DNA of 64,000 nucleotides from Bacteroides acidifaciens (lineage in GTDB: Bacteria; Bacteroidota; Bacteroidia; Bacteroidales; Bacteroidaceae), in contig NZ_CAEUHO010000001.1 of assembly GCF_903181435.1 (NCBI RefSeq), positions 1,612,001 to 1,676,000 on the forward strand, given 5' to 3'. Made by a program: the position numbers and the translations under genes. The notes under the pieces are model-generated. The model was not told the origin of the DNA. It searched no databases and worked only from the letters and a program-made list of their open reading frames with translations. Numbering within the stretch: position 1 is the first letter of the stretch; each line of letters starts with the position of its first letter. Below are positions 8,828-17,691 of this stretch, piece after piece.

Positions 8828-11800
8828 TTAGTTTTTGTAATTCATGGTTGGAGCAAATAGTGCGTATTTATCTTCAAGCCGTTGGTTGCTTTCTTTATAT
8901 TTCTCTTTGTCTATCTTCTTCAAGAGTTCATTATATTGATTCCATTGCCAGAATTTATAGAGGCAATCATTGCGAACCATTTCTATGCGGTTTCCTCTTA
9001 ATGAAAAAGCCCAGTTAATATAATCTTCCGCTTCGGCTATCAGATGTTCTGTCAGAGGTATCGCTTTCATCTTTTCACCTAATGCGGCATAGGCTGTTGC
9101 TATCTCATAAGAGCCGCTTTCATGTGTTTCGGGCACATTATATGCCGGAATAGCCTGTTCCGCGTAGGCGAGTACTTTCTTTGCACGCACTTTGTCTCCT
9201 TGTGCTATCAGTTCTTTGGCAAGTTGCGCGAAAAGTCTGCGATGATACCAACATGTACGTAAGGTTGTTTCATCTAGATAAAGTCCCGGAGTATCCAGCC
9301 CGCCATATTTATATCTGTTCATTACATTGTCATACAGTCTCTCCACATCTACTGCATATGGCCTGTTCTCACCGGCATCTCCCCACTTCTTATAGTCAAA
9401 AGGAGTAAAGCGGAACGCTAATCCTTCCTGTACGAAGTAGTCGTCAAACTTCAGTTTGCTGATACTCCCCACGGAGATTGCAAGGTAAAGCGGACGTTCC
9501 CAATTACAGTTGGCAAGCATTTCCAGCATGAGTAAATCGACTTTAGTCAGCATACGTACATCTTTTAAAGGGATACAAAGTTTATCCGGTATCGCCTCTT
9601 TCAGTTCTTCTCCTTTCAGATGACGGATTGCTTTGGGAAGCATGATTCCCGAACGGAGTACTGCCTCTTTGTCAATACGGATATTTATCGTATCCGTAGG
9701 GATTACATGAAATTCTTCTTTCTCTGAGAATGCCCAATATTTCAAGATGTTTTTCACTTCAAACGGGTCTTCTCCGAAACTGTCACGGGCTTCTTCCGGA
9801 TGTTTCCGGTACAGTTCTTCTATTTGTTTTTTCAGTTCCGGACGTACGGCTACATATTCGTTTTTGCCTTCCTGATATTGGTTCTTACTCCAATTTACGG
9901 GCAGTCCGGGAGCGTCATATAGCGGACATTGTTGCTGATAAATATACCAGTCGGTCTGCGCATAACTCAGGTTGCAGACACGTGCGTCCCTGCGTACTTC
10001 TTCCGTGTCCTGATTATACCAGAGTGGGAAAGTATCGTTGTCTCCGTTACAAAAGATAATAGGATTTCCTTTATCAGGAAGAGTCATCAGATAGTTTGCA
10101 CCAAAATCACGACAGGTAAAACGGGCGCTCCGGTCATGGTCATCCCAAGTCTGGCTTGCCATTTGTATCGGAACCAATAAACAAATCGTCATTAATGCAC
10201 CAACATGCACTGTCGAAGTTGTTTTCCGGCGAAGTGCGTCACATAATCCTGCCGCCCCTATTCCTATCCAAATAGCAAAAGCATAGAACGAACCGGCATA
10301 TGCATAGTCCCGTTCGCGTGGCTGACCGGGAGTTTGGTTCAGGTAAAGCACAATAGCCAGCCCTGTCATAAAGAAAAGGAAGAACAGTACACTAAACTGT
10401 TGTTTACCTTTCTTGCTGCGGTTCCATTGCCAATAGATTCCGAATAGTCCTAATAATAAGGGCAACCCGTAGAATACATTGTGTCCTTTGTTCTGACGTA
10501 GGGATTCCGGCAACAAGCTTTGGTCTCCTAATCTTAAATTATCCAGCCAGGTAATTCCCGTTATCCAGTTCCCGTGTTCCGGTTCGCCACTCCCCTGCAC
10601 ATCATTTTGCCGTCCTACAAAATTCCATAAGAAATAACGCCAATACATATAATTAAGTTGATAAGTAATGAAATAAGTCAAGTTTTCTTTTTGTGTAGGA
10701 GCAACATCGCTTCCTTCTGTCCAATTTTTGTAGGAAGAAGCCATACGTTCATTCCACATACGGGGAAACAACATATTCTGGGTATAACATACATCTTCTT
10801 TATACCGGATTATTTTATATTTGCCTTCTTCTTTATCCGGGCGATATACGGCACTCCCTTTGGTCGTTTTTACTCTGTAATAGTCACCTTCGGCCACATA
10901 TTCCGGTTCGGAAGCATAAGTTTTTCCATAAAGCAGAGGAGCGCTTTCATATTGTTCGCGATTGAGATAACTTTTGAGCGTAAAAATATTGTCTGGTGCA
11001 TTCTCATTAAGCGGAGTATTGGCGTTGGCACGAATCAGTATTACCGCATAGGTGGTATAGCCTACGGTAAGCATGAGCAAACACCATAATGAGGTATGTA
11101 CTATACGCTTTCGGAAACGATAGATGGCTCCTGTCAGCACAAAGAATGTCAAAGCTAAAAAGATGAGTAATCCTGTGTGGAAAGGAAAACCGAATACGTT
11201 GATAAAAAGTAGTTCGAACCACCCTCCCATATCAGCCATGCCCGGAATATAAATAAAGAGGATGAATACAATAAGAAGCCCCGATATGGCAATTGTGGCA
11301 ATTACTCCTTTAAGGGATATTACCCGATATTTCTGATAATAGAAAACCAGGACAATAGCCGGAATACAGAGCAGATTAAGCAAATGCACTCCGATAGAAA
11401 GTCCGATAATATAAGCTATCAGGATAAGCCATCGGTCACTATATACCGAATCCGATTCATCCTGCCAGCGAAGAATCATCCAGAACACGAGTGCCGTAAG
11501 AAAAGAAGAGAAAGCATAGACCTCTCCTTCTACCGCACTGAACCAGAATGTGTCACTGAATGTATATGCCAAAGCTCCGACAAATCCCGAACCCAGGATG
11601 ATGATGACATCTGTTGCCGATAAGTCCTGTTCATTATTTATAATCAAAGACCTTACTAATCGTGTGATACTCCAAAAAAGAAACAGGATGCAACCGGCGC
11701 TCAACAATGCATTCAAAAAATTAACCAGCCAAGACACCTGCGAAGCATCAGAAGCAAATTGAGTGAACAGGTTTCCGACAAGCATATAAAAAGGTGCACC

Positions 11801-11962
11801 CGGCGGATGCCCTACTTGTAACTTCTCCGCACACGAAATAAATTCGGGACAATCCCAAAAACTGGCAGTAGGCTCAATTGTCATTCCATATACAAAAGCT
11901 GCTATCAGAAAGACAATCCACCCACTAAAATCATTCCATTTCTTAAATAATAAGTTGCTCAT
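8828..11962 (-). CDS. DUF2723 polytopic membrane protein with TPR tail
   Basis: A 1044-residue protein. The first 620 or so residues hold about a dozen transmembrane helices and the DUF2723 signature (PTASFWDCPEFISCAEKLQV, VGHPPGAPFYMLVGNLFTQF), which resembles GT-C/protein O-mannosyltransferases. The acidic and histidine positions near the first periplasmic loop fit a polyprenyl-sugar dependent glycosyltransferase. The C-terminal third is soluble, with a TPR-like helical end (RAKKVLAYAEQAIPAYNVPE). It may add sugars to exported proteins or glycans in the periplasm; this is not proven. I start at ATG 11962, because the frame extends upstream only through a TTG that overlaps the promoter. Confidence 0.84.
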   Translation of the reverse strand: MSNLLFKKWNDFSGWIVFLIAAFVYGMTIEPTASFWDCPEFISCAEKLQVGHPPGAPFYMLVGNLFTQFASDASQVSWLVNFLNALLSAGCILFLFWSITRLVRSLIINNEQDLSATDVIIILGSGFVGALAYTFSDTFWFSAVEGEVYAFSSFLTALVFWMILRWQDESDSVYSDRWLILIAYIIGLSIGVHLLNLLCIPAIVLVFYYQKYRVISLKGVIATIAISGLLIVFILFIYIPGMADMGGWFELLFINVFGFPFHTGLLIFLALTFFVLTGAIYRFRKRIVHTSLWCLLMLTVGYTTYAVILIRANANTPLNENAPDNIFTLKSYLNREQYESAPLLYGKTYASEPEYVAEGDYYRVKTTKGSAVYRPDKEEGKYKIIRYKEDVCYTQNMLFPRMWNERMASSYKNWTEGSDVAPTQKENLTYFITYQLNYMYWRYFLWNFVGRQNDVQGSGEPEHGNWITGITWLDNLRLGDQSLLPESLRQNKGHNVFYGLPLLLGLFGIYWQWNRSKKGKQQFSVLFFLFFMTGLAIVLYLNQTPGQPRERDYAYAGSFYAFAIWIGIGAAGLCDALRRKTTSTVHVGALMTICLLVPIQMASQTWDDHDRSARFTCRDFGANYLMTLPDKGNPIIFCNGDNDTFPLWYNQDTEEVRRDARVCNLSYAQTDWYIYQQQCPLYDAPGLPVNWSKNQYQEGKNEYVAVRPELKKQIEELYRKHPEEARDSFGEDPFEVKNILKYWAFSEKEEFHVIPTDTINIRIDKEAVLRSGIMLPKAIRHLKGEELKEAIPDKLCIPLKDVRMLTKVDLLMLEMLANCNWERPLYLAISVGSISKLKFDDYFVQEGLAFRFTPFDYKKWGDAGENRPYAVDVERLYDNVMNRYKYGGLDTPGLYLDETTLRTCWYHRRLFAQLAKELIAQGDKVRAKKVLAYAEQAIPAYNVPETHESGSYEIATAYAALGEKMKAIPLTEHLIAEAEDYINWAFSLRGNRIEMVRNDCLYKFWQWNQYNELLKKIDKEKYKESNQRLEDKYALFAPTMNYKN

Positions 11963-11983
11963 TGTTCTATAACTTTTTGTTTG

Positions 11984-11991
11984 CAAAGTTA
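11984..11991 (-). promoter_or_regulatory. -7 box of the DUF2723 operon
   Basis: TAACTTTG on the minus strand matches TAnnTTTG, 21 bases upstream of the ATG at 11962. It also argues against the longer TTG-started reading frame. Confidence 0.5.
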
Positions 11992-12102
11992 TAGGACAGA
12001 GATGTGAAAAAGACGTTTTTTGCCGGACGGATACGGACGATAAATACCCGTAAGCTGCTGATATTCAAATATACATCATTAGTCTTAACGGACAAATGCA
12101 GA

Positions 12103-13191
12103 CTACAAAGATTTTACAATATCTTCCAGTGATTCTTTGGAGTTTACCAGCATCAGTTTTTCTGTTTTTATTCTGGAAATTCTTCGGGTCAGAGTTTCAA
12201 CACTCAGTTTCATTAAATCCGCAAAGCAAGCAGGCTGAACCCCTTCTCTTAAAAACGCGCATACTCTTAAATCTTCTTCGGTAAGTTTGGGACTTAACTC
12301 TTTCAATTTGGATACAAACCCGTAAACGCTTTCTTGAAGTCGTAATAATTCTGTCCAGTCTTTTTCGGAAAAGGAAGATGTTTTGGAAGATAAGGCTGTC
12401 CGTTCTTTCAATTGACGGACTTTTGTGACAACCGGAGAATCTTCATAGATATGTTGTTGCAGAGATTGATATTTTTCTTCAAGATAGTTACATTGTAGTG
12501 CCAACTTGTCTGATTCGATACCTTTCTTCTGCATTTCTTCCTTAAAGGTATCCAATTGCGAATGTACAGACAGATGTTTCTTCCAAAGTAATCCGAGCAA
12601 GAGGGACATGACTCCGAATAATCCTAAGGCAGAAGACAGAATTACGGTAGAACGGTCCTTACTGTCAATTAGCATCAATTGGCTGGCATATGCTTTTCTT
12701 TCCATTTCCAGTGCTTCATCAAAGTTGCCATATTTCTGATAATAAAGGCTGCATCTCTTGCAAATCTTAGTCATCTGTTCATATTCTTCTGTTTGTGCGG
12801 CAAGTTTTATTGCTTTTTTAAAATGAATCTCGGCATCTTTCTCCTTATTCAAGTCACTTTCTACACATGCCAGATAATAATAGGCTTTCGATTTCTGATA
12901 TTCATTCCCGTATTGTTCGTAATAAGATACGGCTTGACGGATTTGGTTATCAGAAGAATGAGGAATATTTTTATCTTCGTTGAATTGAGTGCATAGCAGA
13001 TTATACTCTGCAAGCTGCGCTTCATTCATTTGGTTCATTTGAATAGTCTCAAGGATAATGGATGCTGTGTCCGGGTCTTGTTCTATTAATTGAGCTGCTT
13101 TGTTTAATCCTTGTTTCACATTAGTTCCCTCAGGATGACAGGCAGCCAGAGAAAGGACAAATACATACAATAAAATTCGAAAATTACCCAT
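12103..13191 (-). CDS. TPR lipoprotein with C-terminal HTH, putative regulator
   Basis: A 362-residue protein. It opens with a lipoprotein-type signal (MGNFRILLYVFVLSLAAC, lipobox LAAC), then a TPR-like helical region (about 25-165, with KAYYYLACVESDLNKEKDAE). One transmembrane helix follows (about 182-203, TVILSSALGLFGVMSLLLG), a coiled coil, and a GerE-like helix-turn-helix end (LTEEDLRVCAFLREGVQPAC). Bacteroides have a family of such membrane-spanning TPR regulators whose targets are mostly unknown. The ATG at 13191 gives the best signal peptide; one at 13212 is also possible. The frame upstream begins at a TTG inside the promoter. Confidence 0.75.
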   Translation of the reverse strand: MGNFRILLYVFVLSLAACHPEGTNVKQGLNKAAQLIEQDPDTASIILETIQMNQMNEAQLAEYNLLCTQFNEDKNIPHSSDNQIRQAVSYYEQYGNEYQKSKAYYYLACVESDLNKEKDAEIHFKKAIKLAAQTEEYEQMTKICKRCSLYYQKYGNFDEALEMERKAYASQLMLIDSKDRSTVILSSALGLFGVMSLLLGLLWKKHLSVHSQLDTFKEEMQKKGIESDKLALQCNYLEEKYQSLQQHIYEDSPVVTKVRQLKERTALSSKTSSFSEKDWTELLRLQESVYGFVSKLKELSPKLTEEDLRVCAFLREGVQPACFADLMKLSVETLTRRISRIKTEKLMLVNSKESLEDIVKSL

Positions 13192-13236
13192 AACTCTACT
13201 TTTACTTTGCATATTGCATACAAATGATTGGATTTG

Positions 13237-13244
13237 CAAATATA
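13237..13244 (-). promoter_or_regulatory. -7 box of the TPR regulator gene
   Basis: TATATTTG on the minus strand, 45 bases upstream of the chosen ATG at 13191. Confidence 0.5.
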
Positions 13245-13332
13245 AAAATAATTAGTATTTATGTTTCCATTAGTCTATACTTTTTTGACAAATATCAAGT
13301 CATTGAGAATAGTTAATTAGGAAGATAAGCCG

Positions 13333-13340
13333 TATCTTTG
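13333..13340 (+). promoter_or_regulatory. -7 box of the HAD/SDR operon
   Basis: TATCTTTG on the plus strand, 22 bases before the ATG at 13363. Confidence 0.55.
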
Positions 13341-13362
13341 TAGCAAACATAAATTATATATC

Positions 13363-13983
13363 ATGATTAAGAATATTGTATTTGACTTTGGTGGGGTTAT
13401 TGTAGATATCGACCGGGATAAAGCTGTTCAGGCATTTATCGAACTGGGATTGGCGGATGCGGATACCCGTTTGGATAAATATCACCAAACCGGAATCTTT
13501 CAAGAATTGGAAGAAGGGAAACTTAGTGCGGATGAATTCAGAAAGCAATTGGGAAGTTTATGTGGACGCGAACTTACTATGGAAGAAACGAAGCAAGCAT
13601 GGCTGGGATTCTTCAACGAAGTAGATTTGCGCAAGCTTGATTATATTTTGGAATTACGAAAGTCCTATCATGTATATATTCTTAGTAATACCAATCCTTT
13701 TGTCATGTCATGGGCATGCAGCCCGGATTTTTCTTCAAGGAAAATGCCATTGAATGATTATTGCGACAACTTATATTTATCCTACCAGTTGGGACATACA
13801 AAACCTGTACCTGAAATCTTCGATTTTATGATAAAAGATTGTAATATTATCCCTTCCGAAACTCTATTTGTCGACGATGGTGCTTCTAATATTCAGATAG
13901 GCAAGAAACTTGGATTCGAGACTTTCCAACCGGAGAATGGCGCAGACTGGCGAGAAGAACTGACAACAATACTAAAGAAGTAA
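13363..13983 (+). CDS. HAD-family sugar-phosphate phosphatase, YihX-like
   Basis: A 206-residue cytoplasmic phosphatase of the haloacid dehalogenase superfamily. The first motif is FDFGGVIVDID, the YihX-type variant in which the second Asp of DxD is replaced by Gly. Motif II is YILSNTNPF, the lysine is in GHTKPVPEIF and motif IV is LFVDDGASNI. The helical cap lies at about residues 15-85. E. coli YihX dephosphorylates alpha-glucose-1-phosphate; a small sugar phosphate is the likely substrate here too, but specificity cannot be read. The gene is 37 bases upstream of a short-chain dehydrogenase in the same operon. Confidence 0.85.
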   Translation: MIKNIVFDFGGVIVDIDRDKAVQAFIELGLADADTRLDKYHQTGIFQELEEGKLSADEFRKQLGSLCGRELTMEETKQAWLGFFNEVDLRKLDYILELRKSYHVYILSNTNPFVMSWACSPDFSSRKMPLNDYCDNLYLSYQLGHTKPVPEIFDFMIKDCNIIPSETLFVDDGASNIQIGKKLGFETFQPENGADWREELTTILKK

Positions 13984-14020
13984 TCATTGCCGGTCATATC
14001 ACGTTCGCAAATAGAAAAAT

Positions 14021-14830
14021 ATGCAATCACAAGTCATACTTATCACCGGAGCATCTTCCGGTTTTGGAAAGTTTACAGCTCAAATGTTATCGGAACAAGG
14101 GCACATCGTTTACGGAACAAGCCGGAAGCTTTCCGAAAATATGAATAATGTAAAAATGCTTGTTGTCGATGTCACCAGTCCTCTTTCCATCCGTCAGGCG
14201 GTAGAACAGATAATATCGGAACAGGGACGAATAGATGTATTGATAAATAATGCCGGTATAGGTATCGGTGGTGCGTTGGAGCTTGCTACAGAAGATGAGG
14301 TGAACAGACAGATGAATACCAATTTCTTCGGCGTAGTGAATATGTGCAGGGAAGTACTACCTTTCATGCGCAAGGCACGGACAGGAAAGATTATCAATAT
14401 CAGTTCTATCGGCGGGGTGATGGGTATCCCTTATCAGGGATTTTATTCGGCTTCAAAGTTTGCAGTGGAAGGTTATAGTGAAGCTTTAGCCTTAGAAGTG
14501 CATCCGTTTAATATTAAAGTATGTTTGGTAGAGCCAGGAGATTTTAATACCGGATTTACGGATAACCGGAATATTTCCGAACTAACAAGACTGGATGCTG
14601 ATTACGGAGAAAGTTTCCTGAAATCGCTGAAGATTATAGAAAAAGAAGAGCGCAATGGATGCCACCCACGGAAGCTGGCTGCTACAATTTGTAAAATTGT
14701 GGTTTGCAAAAATCCGCCTTTCCGAACTAAAGTAGGACCGTTGGTGCAAGTCTTGTTTGCAAAAAGCAAAAGATGGTTGCCCGATGCGGTAATACAGTAT
14801 GCCCTTCGGATATTTTACGCTATAAAATAA
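14021..14830 (+). CDS. Short-chain dehydrogenase/reductase
   Basis: A 269-residue classical SDR. The nucleotide-binding motif is GASSGFG (residues about 8-14), NNAGIGIGG follows at about 84, the catalytic Ser is in INISSIGG and the YSASK motif supplies Tyr and Lys. The C-terminal tail (after about 190) resembles SDRs that act on hydrophobic alcohols or ketones. The lack of an acidic residue after the second strand and the Arg in GTSRKL suggest NADP(H). The substrate is unknown. It is the second gene of the operon with the HAD phosphatase. Confidence 0.88.
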   Translation: MQSQVILITGASSGFGKFTAQMLSEQGHIVYGTSRKLSENMNNVKMLVVDVTSPLSIRQAVEQIISEQGRIDVLINNAGIGIGGALELATEDEVNRQMNTNFFGVVNMCREVLPFMRKARTGKIINISSIGGVMGIPYQGFYSASKFAVEGYSEALALEVHPFNIKVCLVEPGDFNTGFTDNRNISELTRLDADYGESFLKSLKIIEKEERNGCHPRKLAATICKIVVCKNPPFRTKVGPLVQVLFAKSKRWLPDAVIQYALRIFYAIK

Positions 14831-14862
14831 TGATTTAGGCACGGATTACACAGTTTTGAAAT

Positions 14863-14961
14863 ATGATTGAATCTTTACATGAATCGAATACATTTTCCCA
14901 CTGGATATTCATTCTCAATCTTGCTGTATTCCTCTCCACTATTTTCTTGTTTCTCCGATGA
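14863..14961 (+). CDS. Possible 32-residue single-helix membrane peptide
   Basis: An ATG-started frame of 32 codons encodes a short polar head and one predicted transmembrane helix (WIFILNLAVFLSTIFLFLR). It follows the SDR stop by 32 bases. There is no clear promoter or ribosome binding site, and an AT-rich frame can give such a helix by chance, so this is a weak call. Confidence 0.22.
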   Translation: MIESLHESNTFSHWIFILNLAVFLSTIFLFLR

Positions 14962-15033
14962 ATAAGGGGTTTGCGGGTAAAGAACTACAACTTCACCTGT
15001 ATACGGTTAGTTTCTAAAACTGTTCCTCTTAGT

Positions 15034-15114
15034 GAAACACTTTGTTTCTTGATGTGAAACACTTCGTTTCAAGCAATGAAACAGTTCGTTTCACACCGAG
15101 AAACAAAGTGTTTC
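15034..15114. repeat. Array A: four palindromes GAAAC-N5-GTTTC at 22 bp pitch
   Basis: Four 15-bp units start at 15034, 15056, 15078 and 15100, separated by 7-base spacers of unrelated sequence. The central five bases are ACTTT, ACTTC, AGTTC and AAAGT. All arms are perfectly GAAAC/GTTTC. Units 1 and 4 are exact reverse complements. Half-sites TTAGTTTC (15006-15013) and GAAACTAA (15125-15132) flank the array as a further inverted pair. Confidence 0.9.
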
Positions 15115-15163
15115 AAATGGGGTTGAAACTAATTACAAAATAGCTTTACTAATCATGCCTAAT

Positions 15164-15892
15164 TTATTTCTTTGGAACTAATTCCAAAAACATCGTTGTA
15201 GTCAATAATATAGCCAGTCCGACACAGACAGTAATCAACAGCCAATTAATATATTTCGCTTTCGGCTTCGTATCGGCATGCAGATTATTCAGGAAATATT
15301 CTCGGAAGAAGAGGTACAGTCCCGGAATTGTTGCGCTTGCCAACAGAAAATCTTCGGGAATTTGGAAGAAATAAGTCTTGGACAATCCTATCAATGACCA
15401 ATGGCAAAGGAAAAGCACCAAAAACATATTGACCTTGTGGGCAAACAGCAATAACAATCCGATAGTAAATACCACCACAGAGCAAGGCATTACCGGAGAA
15501 GTCATTTCCGGGAAAGAAAGTCCGCGTGCCAGTGATACCAAAGGATATATGAAAGGCATTGCCAACAGGATATAGGATAATATATCATATTTATGAGTAC
15601 GTTCAAAAGTCGTATATCCTGTAATCGCGTCCCATATCCAGATAATAGCCATGACTCCCCAAAACATTGCCATCACTCCATTATAACTGCGTTCCTCGCA
15701 ATAGATATAATAGTAAATGATAGAAATCCATCCATAAAGTCCTATCATATAAAACTTCATAGCCATCTTTACCCATGGACGCGGTTTGCTGATAAGTAAT
15801 GCCGTCAGCGCGATACCAATAAGAATAATAACTATCTGCAAAATCCAGGTAGCTGAATTATAATATGCGATTGTTCTCCAAAAAATCTCCAT
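15164..15892 (-). CDS. DUF6064-family membrane protein
   Basis: A 242-residue polytopic protein with about seven transmembrane helices and little soluble sequence. It fits the DUF6064 family, with the opening IFWRTIAYYNSATWILQIV and the IYYYIYCEERSYNGVMAMFW loop. The function is unknown. It follows the second half of the threonine/serine exporter by 13 bases and is probably the last gene of that operon. It could modulate transport, but this is only positional inference. Confidence 0.7.
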   Translation of the reverse strand: MEIFWRTIAYYNSATWILQIVIILIGIALTALLISKPRPWVKMAMKFYMIGLYGWISIIYYYIYCEERSYNGVMAMFWGVMAIIWIWDAITGYTTFERTHKYDILSYILLAMPFIYPLVSLARGLSFPEMTSPVMPCSVVVFTIGLLLLFAHKVNMFLVLFLCHWSLIGLSKTYFFQIPEDFLLASATIPGLYLFFREYFLNNLHADTKPKAKYINWLLITVCVGLAILLTTTMFLELVPKK

Positions 15893-15905
15893 AAAAGTAG
15901 TTTAA

Positions 15906-16391
15906 TTAATGTCTTGTTAAAGAAAAAGCCCGGTGTGGAAACAGGAACATAGGGAATGTGGCTCCTACCGCCAACATAAATATAACAGTGCTGGCTATCA
16001 AAGTATTGGAGAAAAACATACCCATGAATTTATCCAGTTGCTCCGGGTCATTCATATTCTGTAAACACATAATCAATGAGAATACCATGTTATAGGCAAA
16101 CTTGCCCGGAATCATCGGAAGCAACGCGGGAATATAAAGAACTGTCATCGGACAATAGACGCTTTTCCCTAACCATAAACTACCGAAACCGATTACCAGT
16201 CCGGCAAACAAGGAAGCGGTAGCAATATCTACCCCTAAATAAGTCATCAAACAAAAACGGCAGGCGTGTCCCAATGCCGCCAATATGGCAATCATTTTGA
16301 ATGCACGCAAAGGCGGGTCGGAAATCGCACCAAATCCTATACCTGCTACTGCTGCAAAAAATCCGTCAGTAAGAATGTCAAGTGCTATCAT
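15906..16391 (-). CDS. Threonine/serine exporter, C-terminal half (ThrE/YjjB type)
   Basis: A 161-residue protein with about five transmembrane helices that matches the DUF3815/ThrE-2 half of the exporter: GFFAAVAGIGFGAISDPP at the start, ASLFAGLVIGFGSL in the middle and PALLPMIPGKFAYNMVF near the end. In this family the two halves, fused in Corynebacterium ThrE, are separate genes and work as a pair to export threonine and serine across the inner membrane. It starts one base after the stop of the other half. Confidence 0.85.
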   Translation of the reverse strand: MIALDILTDGFFAAVAGIGFGAISDPPLRAFKMIAILAALGHACRFCLMTYLGVDIATASLFAGLVIGFGSLWLGKSVYCPMTVLYIPALLPMIPGKFAYNMVFSLIMCLQNMNDPEQLDKFMGMFFSNTLIASTVIFMLAVGATFPMFLFPHRAFSLTRH

Positions 16392-16392
16392 A

Positions 16393-17160
16393 TTAAATTA
16401 AACTGTTTTTTACCATTAATAATGTGAAGGAAAGTCCGATAGCGATGCTGACAATCAGTAAAGACGCTTCCGTCAAACGGGCAAATCCTGTCAGGACATA
16501 TCCTTCGACTACATCAATCACGCCATTAATCAGGGGAACACCAGGTACGAGATAAAGTACACTGGTTGCCATCGCGATTTCAGAGGTCGTATCAAAAATC
16601 AGAGCTGTGGAAGCACATAGGGATGCGACGAAAGCCGAGACTATAAATACAATATAGTGGTTCATTTTCTTTTTCTGCATCTGCTGTTTCAGATAAAATC
16701 CTGTAATGGTGGCTGAGAAGACAATCCCCATAGAAATCAAGTCGCCTCCGAACAGTTTGCAGAAAGAAGCATTGGCAAAGCCTACCAATAATAACACAAA
16801 AAGAGGATGTATCATCGGAGCGGAAACAATTTTCCTGTATTTCTCCGTCAGTTCTTCCAACGAGAGATGATTGTCTACTGCTTCCCAGCTTAACGCACTT
16901 AGCTCTGAATTATGCTCGAAACTGATAGGATGAGCAGGAATATCTATAACCTCATTACAGGCTTCGTTTGTTTCCTTGTCTATAATTGTAAGAATGATAT
17001 TTTTATGAAATACACCTAATTTGACATCTAAGCCAAAAGCTTCTCCGATACGTTTGGAATTACGTACGACTCGTGAGGTATGTACTCCCGCCCCCATTAA
17101 ATGGGCTGAATATTCTGCAATAAACTTACCTATGGATAATAAAGATTCGCTTGTCTTCAT
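16393..17160 (-). CDS. Threonine/serine exporter, N-terminal half (ThrE/YjjP type)
   Basis: A 255-residue protein. A soluble domain (about 1-115) with the DUF1212 signature (LMGAGVHTSRVVRNSKRIGE) precedes five transmembrane helices, including LYLVPGVPLINGVIDVVEGY, the conserved exporter motif. It pairs with the next gene to form a split ThrE exporter. I start at ATG 17160 (MKTSESLLSIGKF), because the extra upstream codons begin at a TTG that is part of the promoter -7 box. Confidence 0.86.
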   Translation of the reverse strand: MKTSESLLSIGKFIAEYSAHLMGAGVHTSRVVRNSKRIGEAFGLDVKLGVFHKNIILTIIDKETNEACNEVIDIPAHPISFEHNSELSALSWEAVDNHLSLEELTEKYRKIVSAPMIHPLFVLLLVGFANASFCKLFGGDLISMGIVFSATITGFYLKQQMQKKKMNHYIVFIVSAFVASLCASTALIFDTTSEIAMATSVLYLVPGVPLINGVIDVVEGYVLTGFARLTEASLLIVSIAIGLSFTLLMVKNSLI

Positions 17161-17185
17161 GAATGTGATATTTTTTAATCGGGCG

Positions 17186-17215
17186 CAAAAGTACAAAAAA
17201 GAGTTCTAGGAGCAA
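17186..17215 (-). promoter_or_regulatory. Promoter of the thrE operon
   Basis: On the minus strand a TTG (17213-17215) is followed after 19 bases by TACTTTTG (17186-17193), matching the Bacteroides -33/-7 arrangement. The -7 box lies 25 bases before the ATG at 17160. Confidence 0.7.
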
Positions 17216-17255
17216 GCCTTATCTCTGAATATTTTCTCACAAAATATTCGGGAAC

Positions 17256-17308
17256 AAAAAGCGCAGTCTTTCATAGAGCCCACCAATGAGCTGCTATGAA
17301 AGACTGCG
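17256..17308 (-). terminator. Rho-independent terminator after the FecR-N-like gene
   Basis: A perfect 15-bp stem (CGCAGTCTTTCATAG at 17262-17276, its complement at 17294-17308) with a 17-base loop is followed on the minus strand by TTTTTG. It lies 49 bases beyond the stop at 17357. A second 9-bp hairpin (17227-17249) follows. Confidence 0.8.
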
Positions 17309-17356
17309 TCAATCTTTTCATGCCTTAACTAACCTAACTAACTTTATCTAACCTAA

Positions 17357-17608
17357 CTACAAAATATCCGAAAACTCTTTTATACTACTAATAATCCTAT
17401 CTTTCAATATCTTATTTTCAACTATTGAAAAATCGCAGGCAACGTCTGCCGGGGCTAATAATATAGCTTTAGCTTCTTCTGCATCTGCCATCTCTTCCGG
17501 ATGCTTCTTGAAATAGCATTCCCATTGGGAAGCTAATTGTGGAGTTACACCCAGCACATAGTTGATGAAATCATCGTCCGTCAAAAAATCCTTTACCTTA
17601 GAGTACAT
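17357..17608 (-). CDS. FecR N-terminal-domain-like small protein
   Basis: An 83-residue soluble protein whose pattern (FLTDDDFINYVLG, SQWECYFKKHPEE, EEAKAILLAP) is that of the cytoplasmic N-terminal domain of FecR-type anti-sigma factors. It lacks the transmembrane helix and periplasmic FecR domain that should follow; a normal protein would be about 300-350 residues. It lies 83 bases downstream of an ECF sigma factor and ends at a strong terminator, so it looks like a complete short gene rather than a frameshift. It may bind the sigma factor as a solo anti-sigma domain. Confidence 0.65.
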   Translation of the reverse strand: MYSKVKDFLTDDDFINYVLGVTPQLASQWECYFKKHPEEMADAEEAKAILLAPADVACDFSIVENKILKDRIISSIKEFSDIL

Positions 17609-17691
17609 ATCGCATCCTTTTTTAAGCGTTTACATAAATAGGACGGCATTCTCTTGTATATGTACTCAACAAAATAACCTTTTTACTAATA

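Larger units (their letters stand above)
14831..15163. other. Intergenic region between convergent genes, with repeats
   Basis: This 333-base gap between two stop codons holds an imperfect inverted repeat at its extreme ends (TTAGGCACGGATTA at 14835-14848, TAATCATGCCTAA at 15150-15162), a doubtful 32-codon frame at 14863-14961 and a four-unit palindrome array at 15034-15114. No terminator with a T-run is seen. Confidence 0.7.

Noticed and set aside
15034..15114. CRISPR array
   Set aside because: The spacers are only 7 bases, there are only four units, the units are short palindromes with variable centres, and no cas gene is near. The same holds for the arrays at 37.9 and 53.07 kb.
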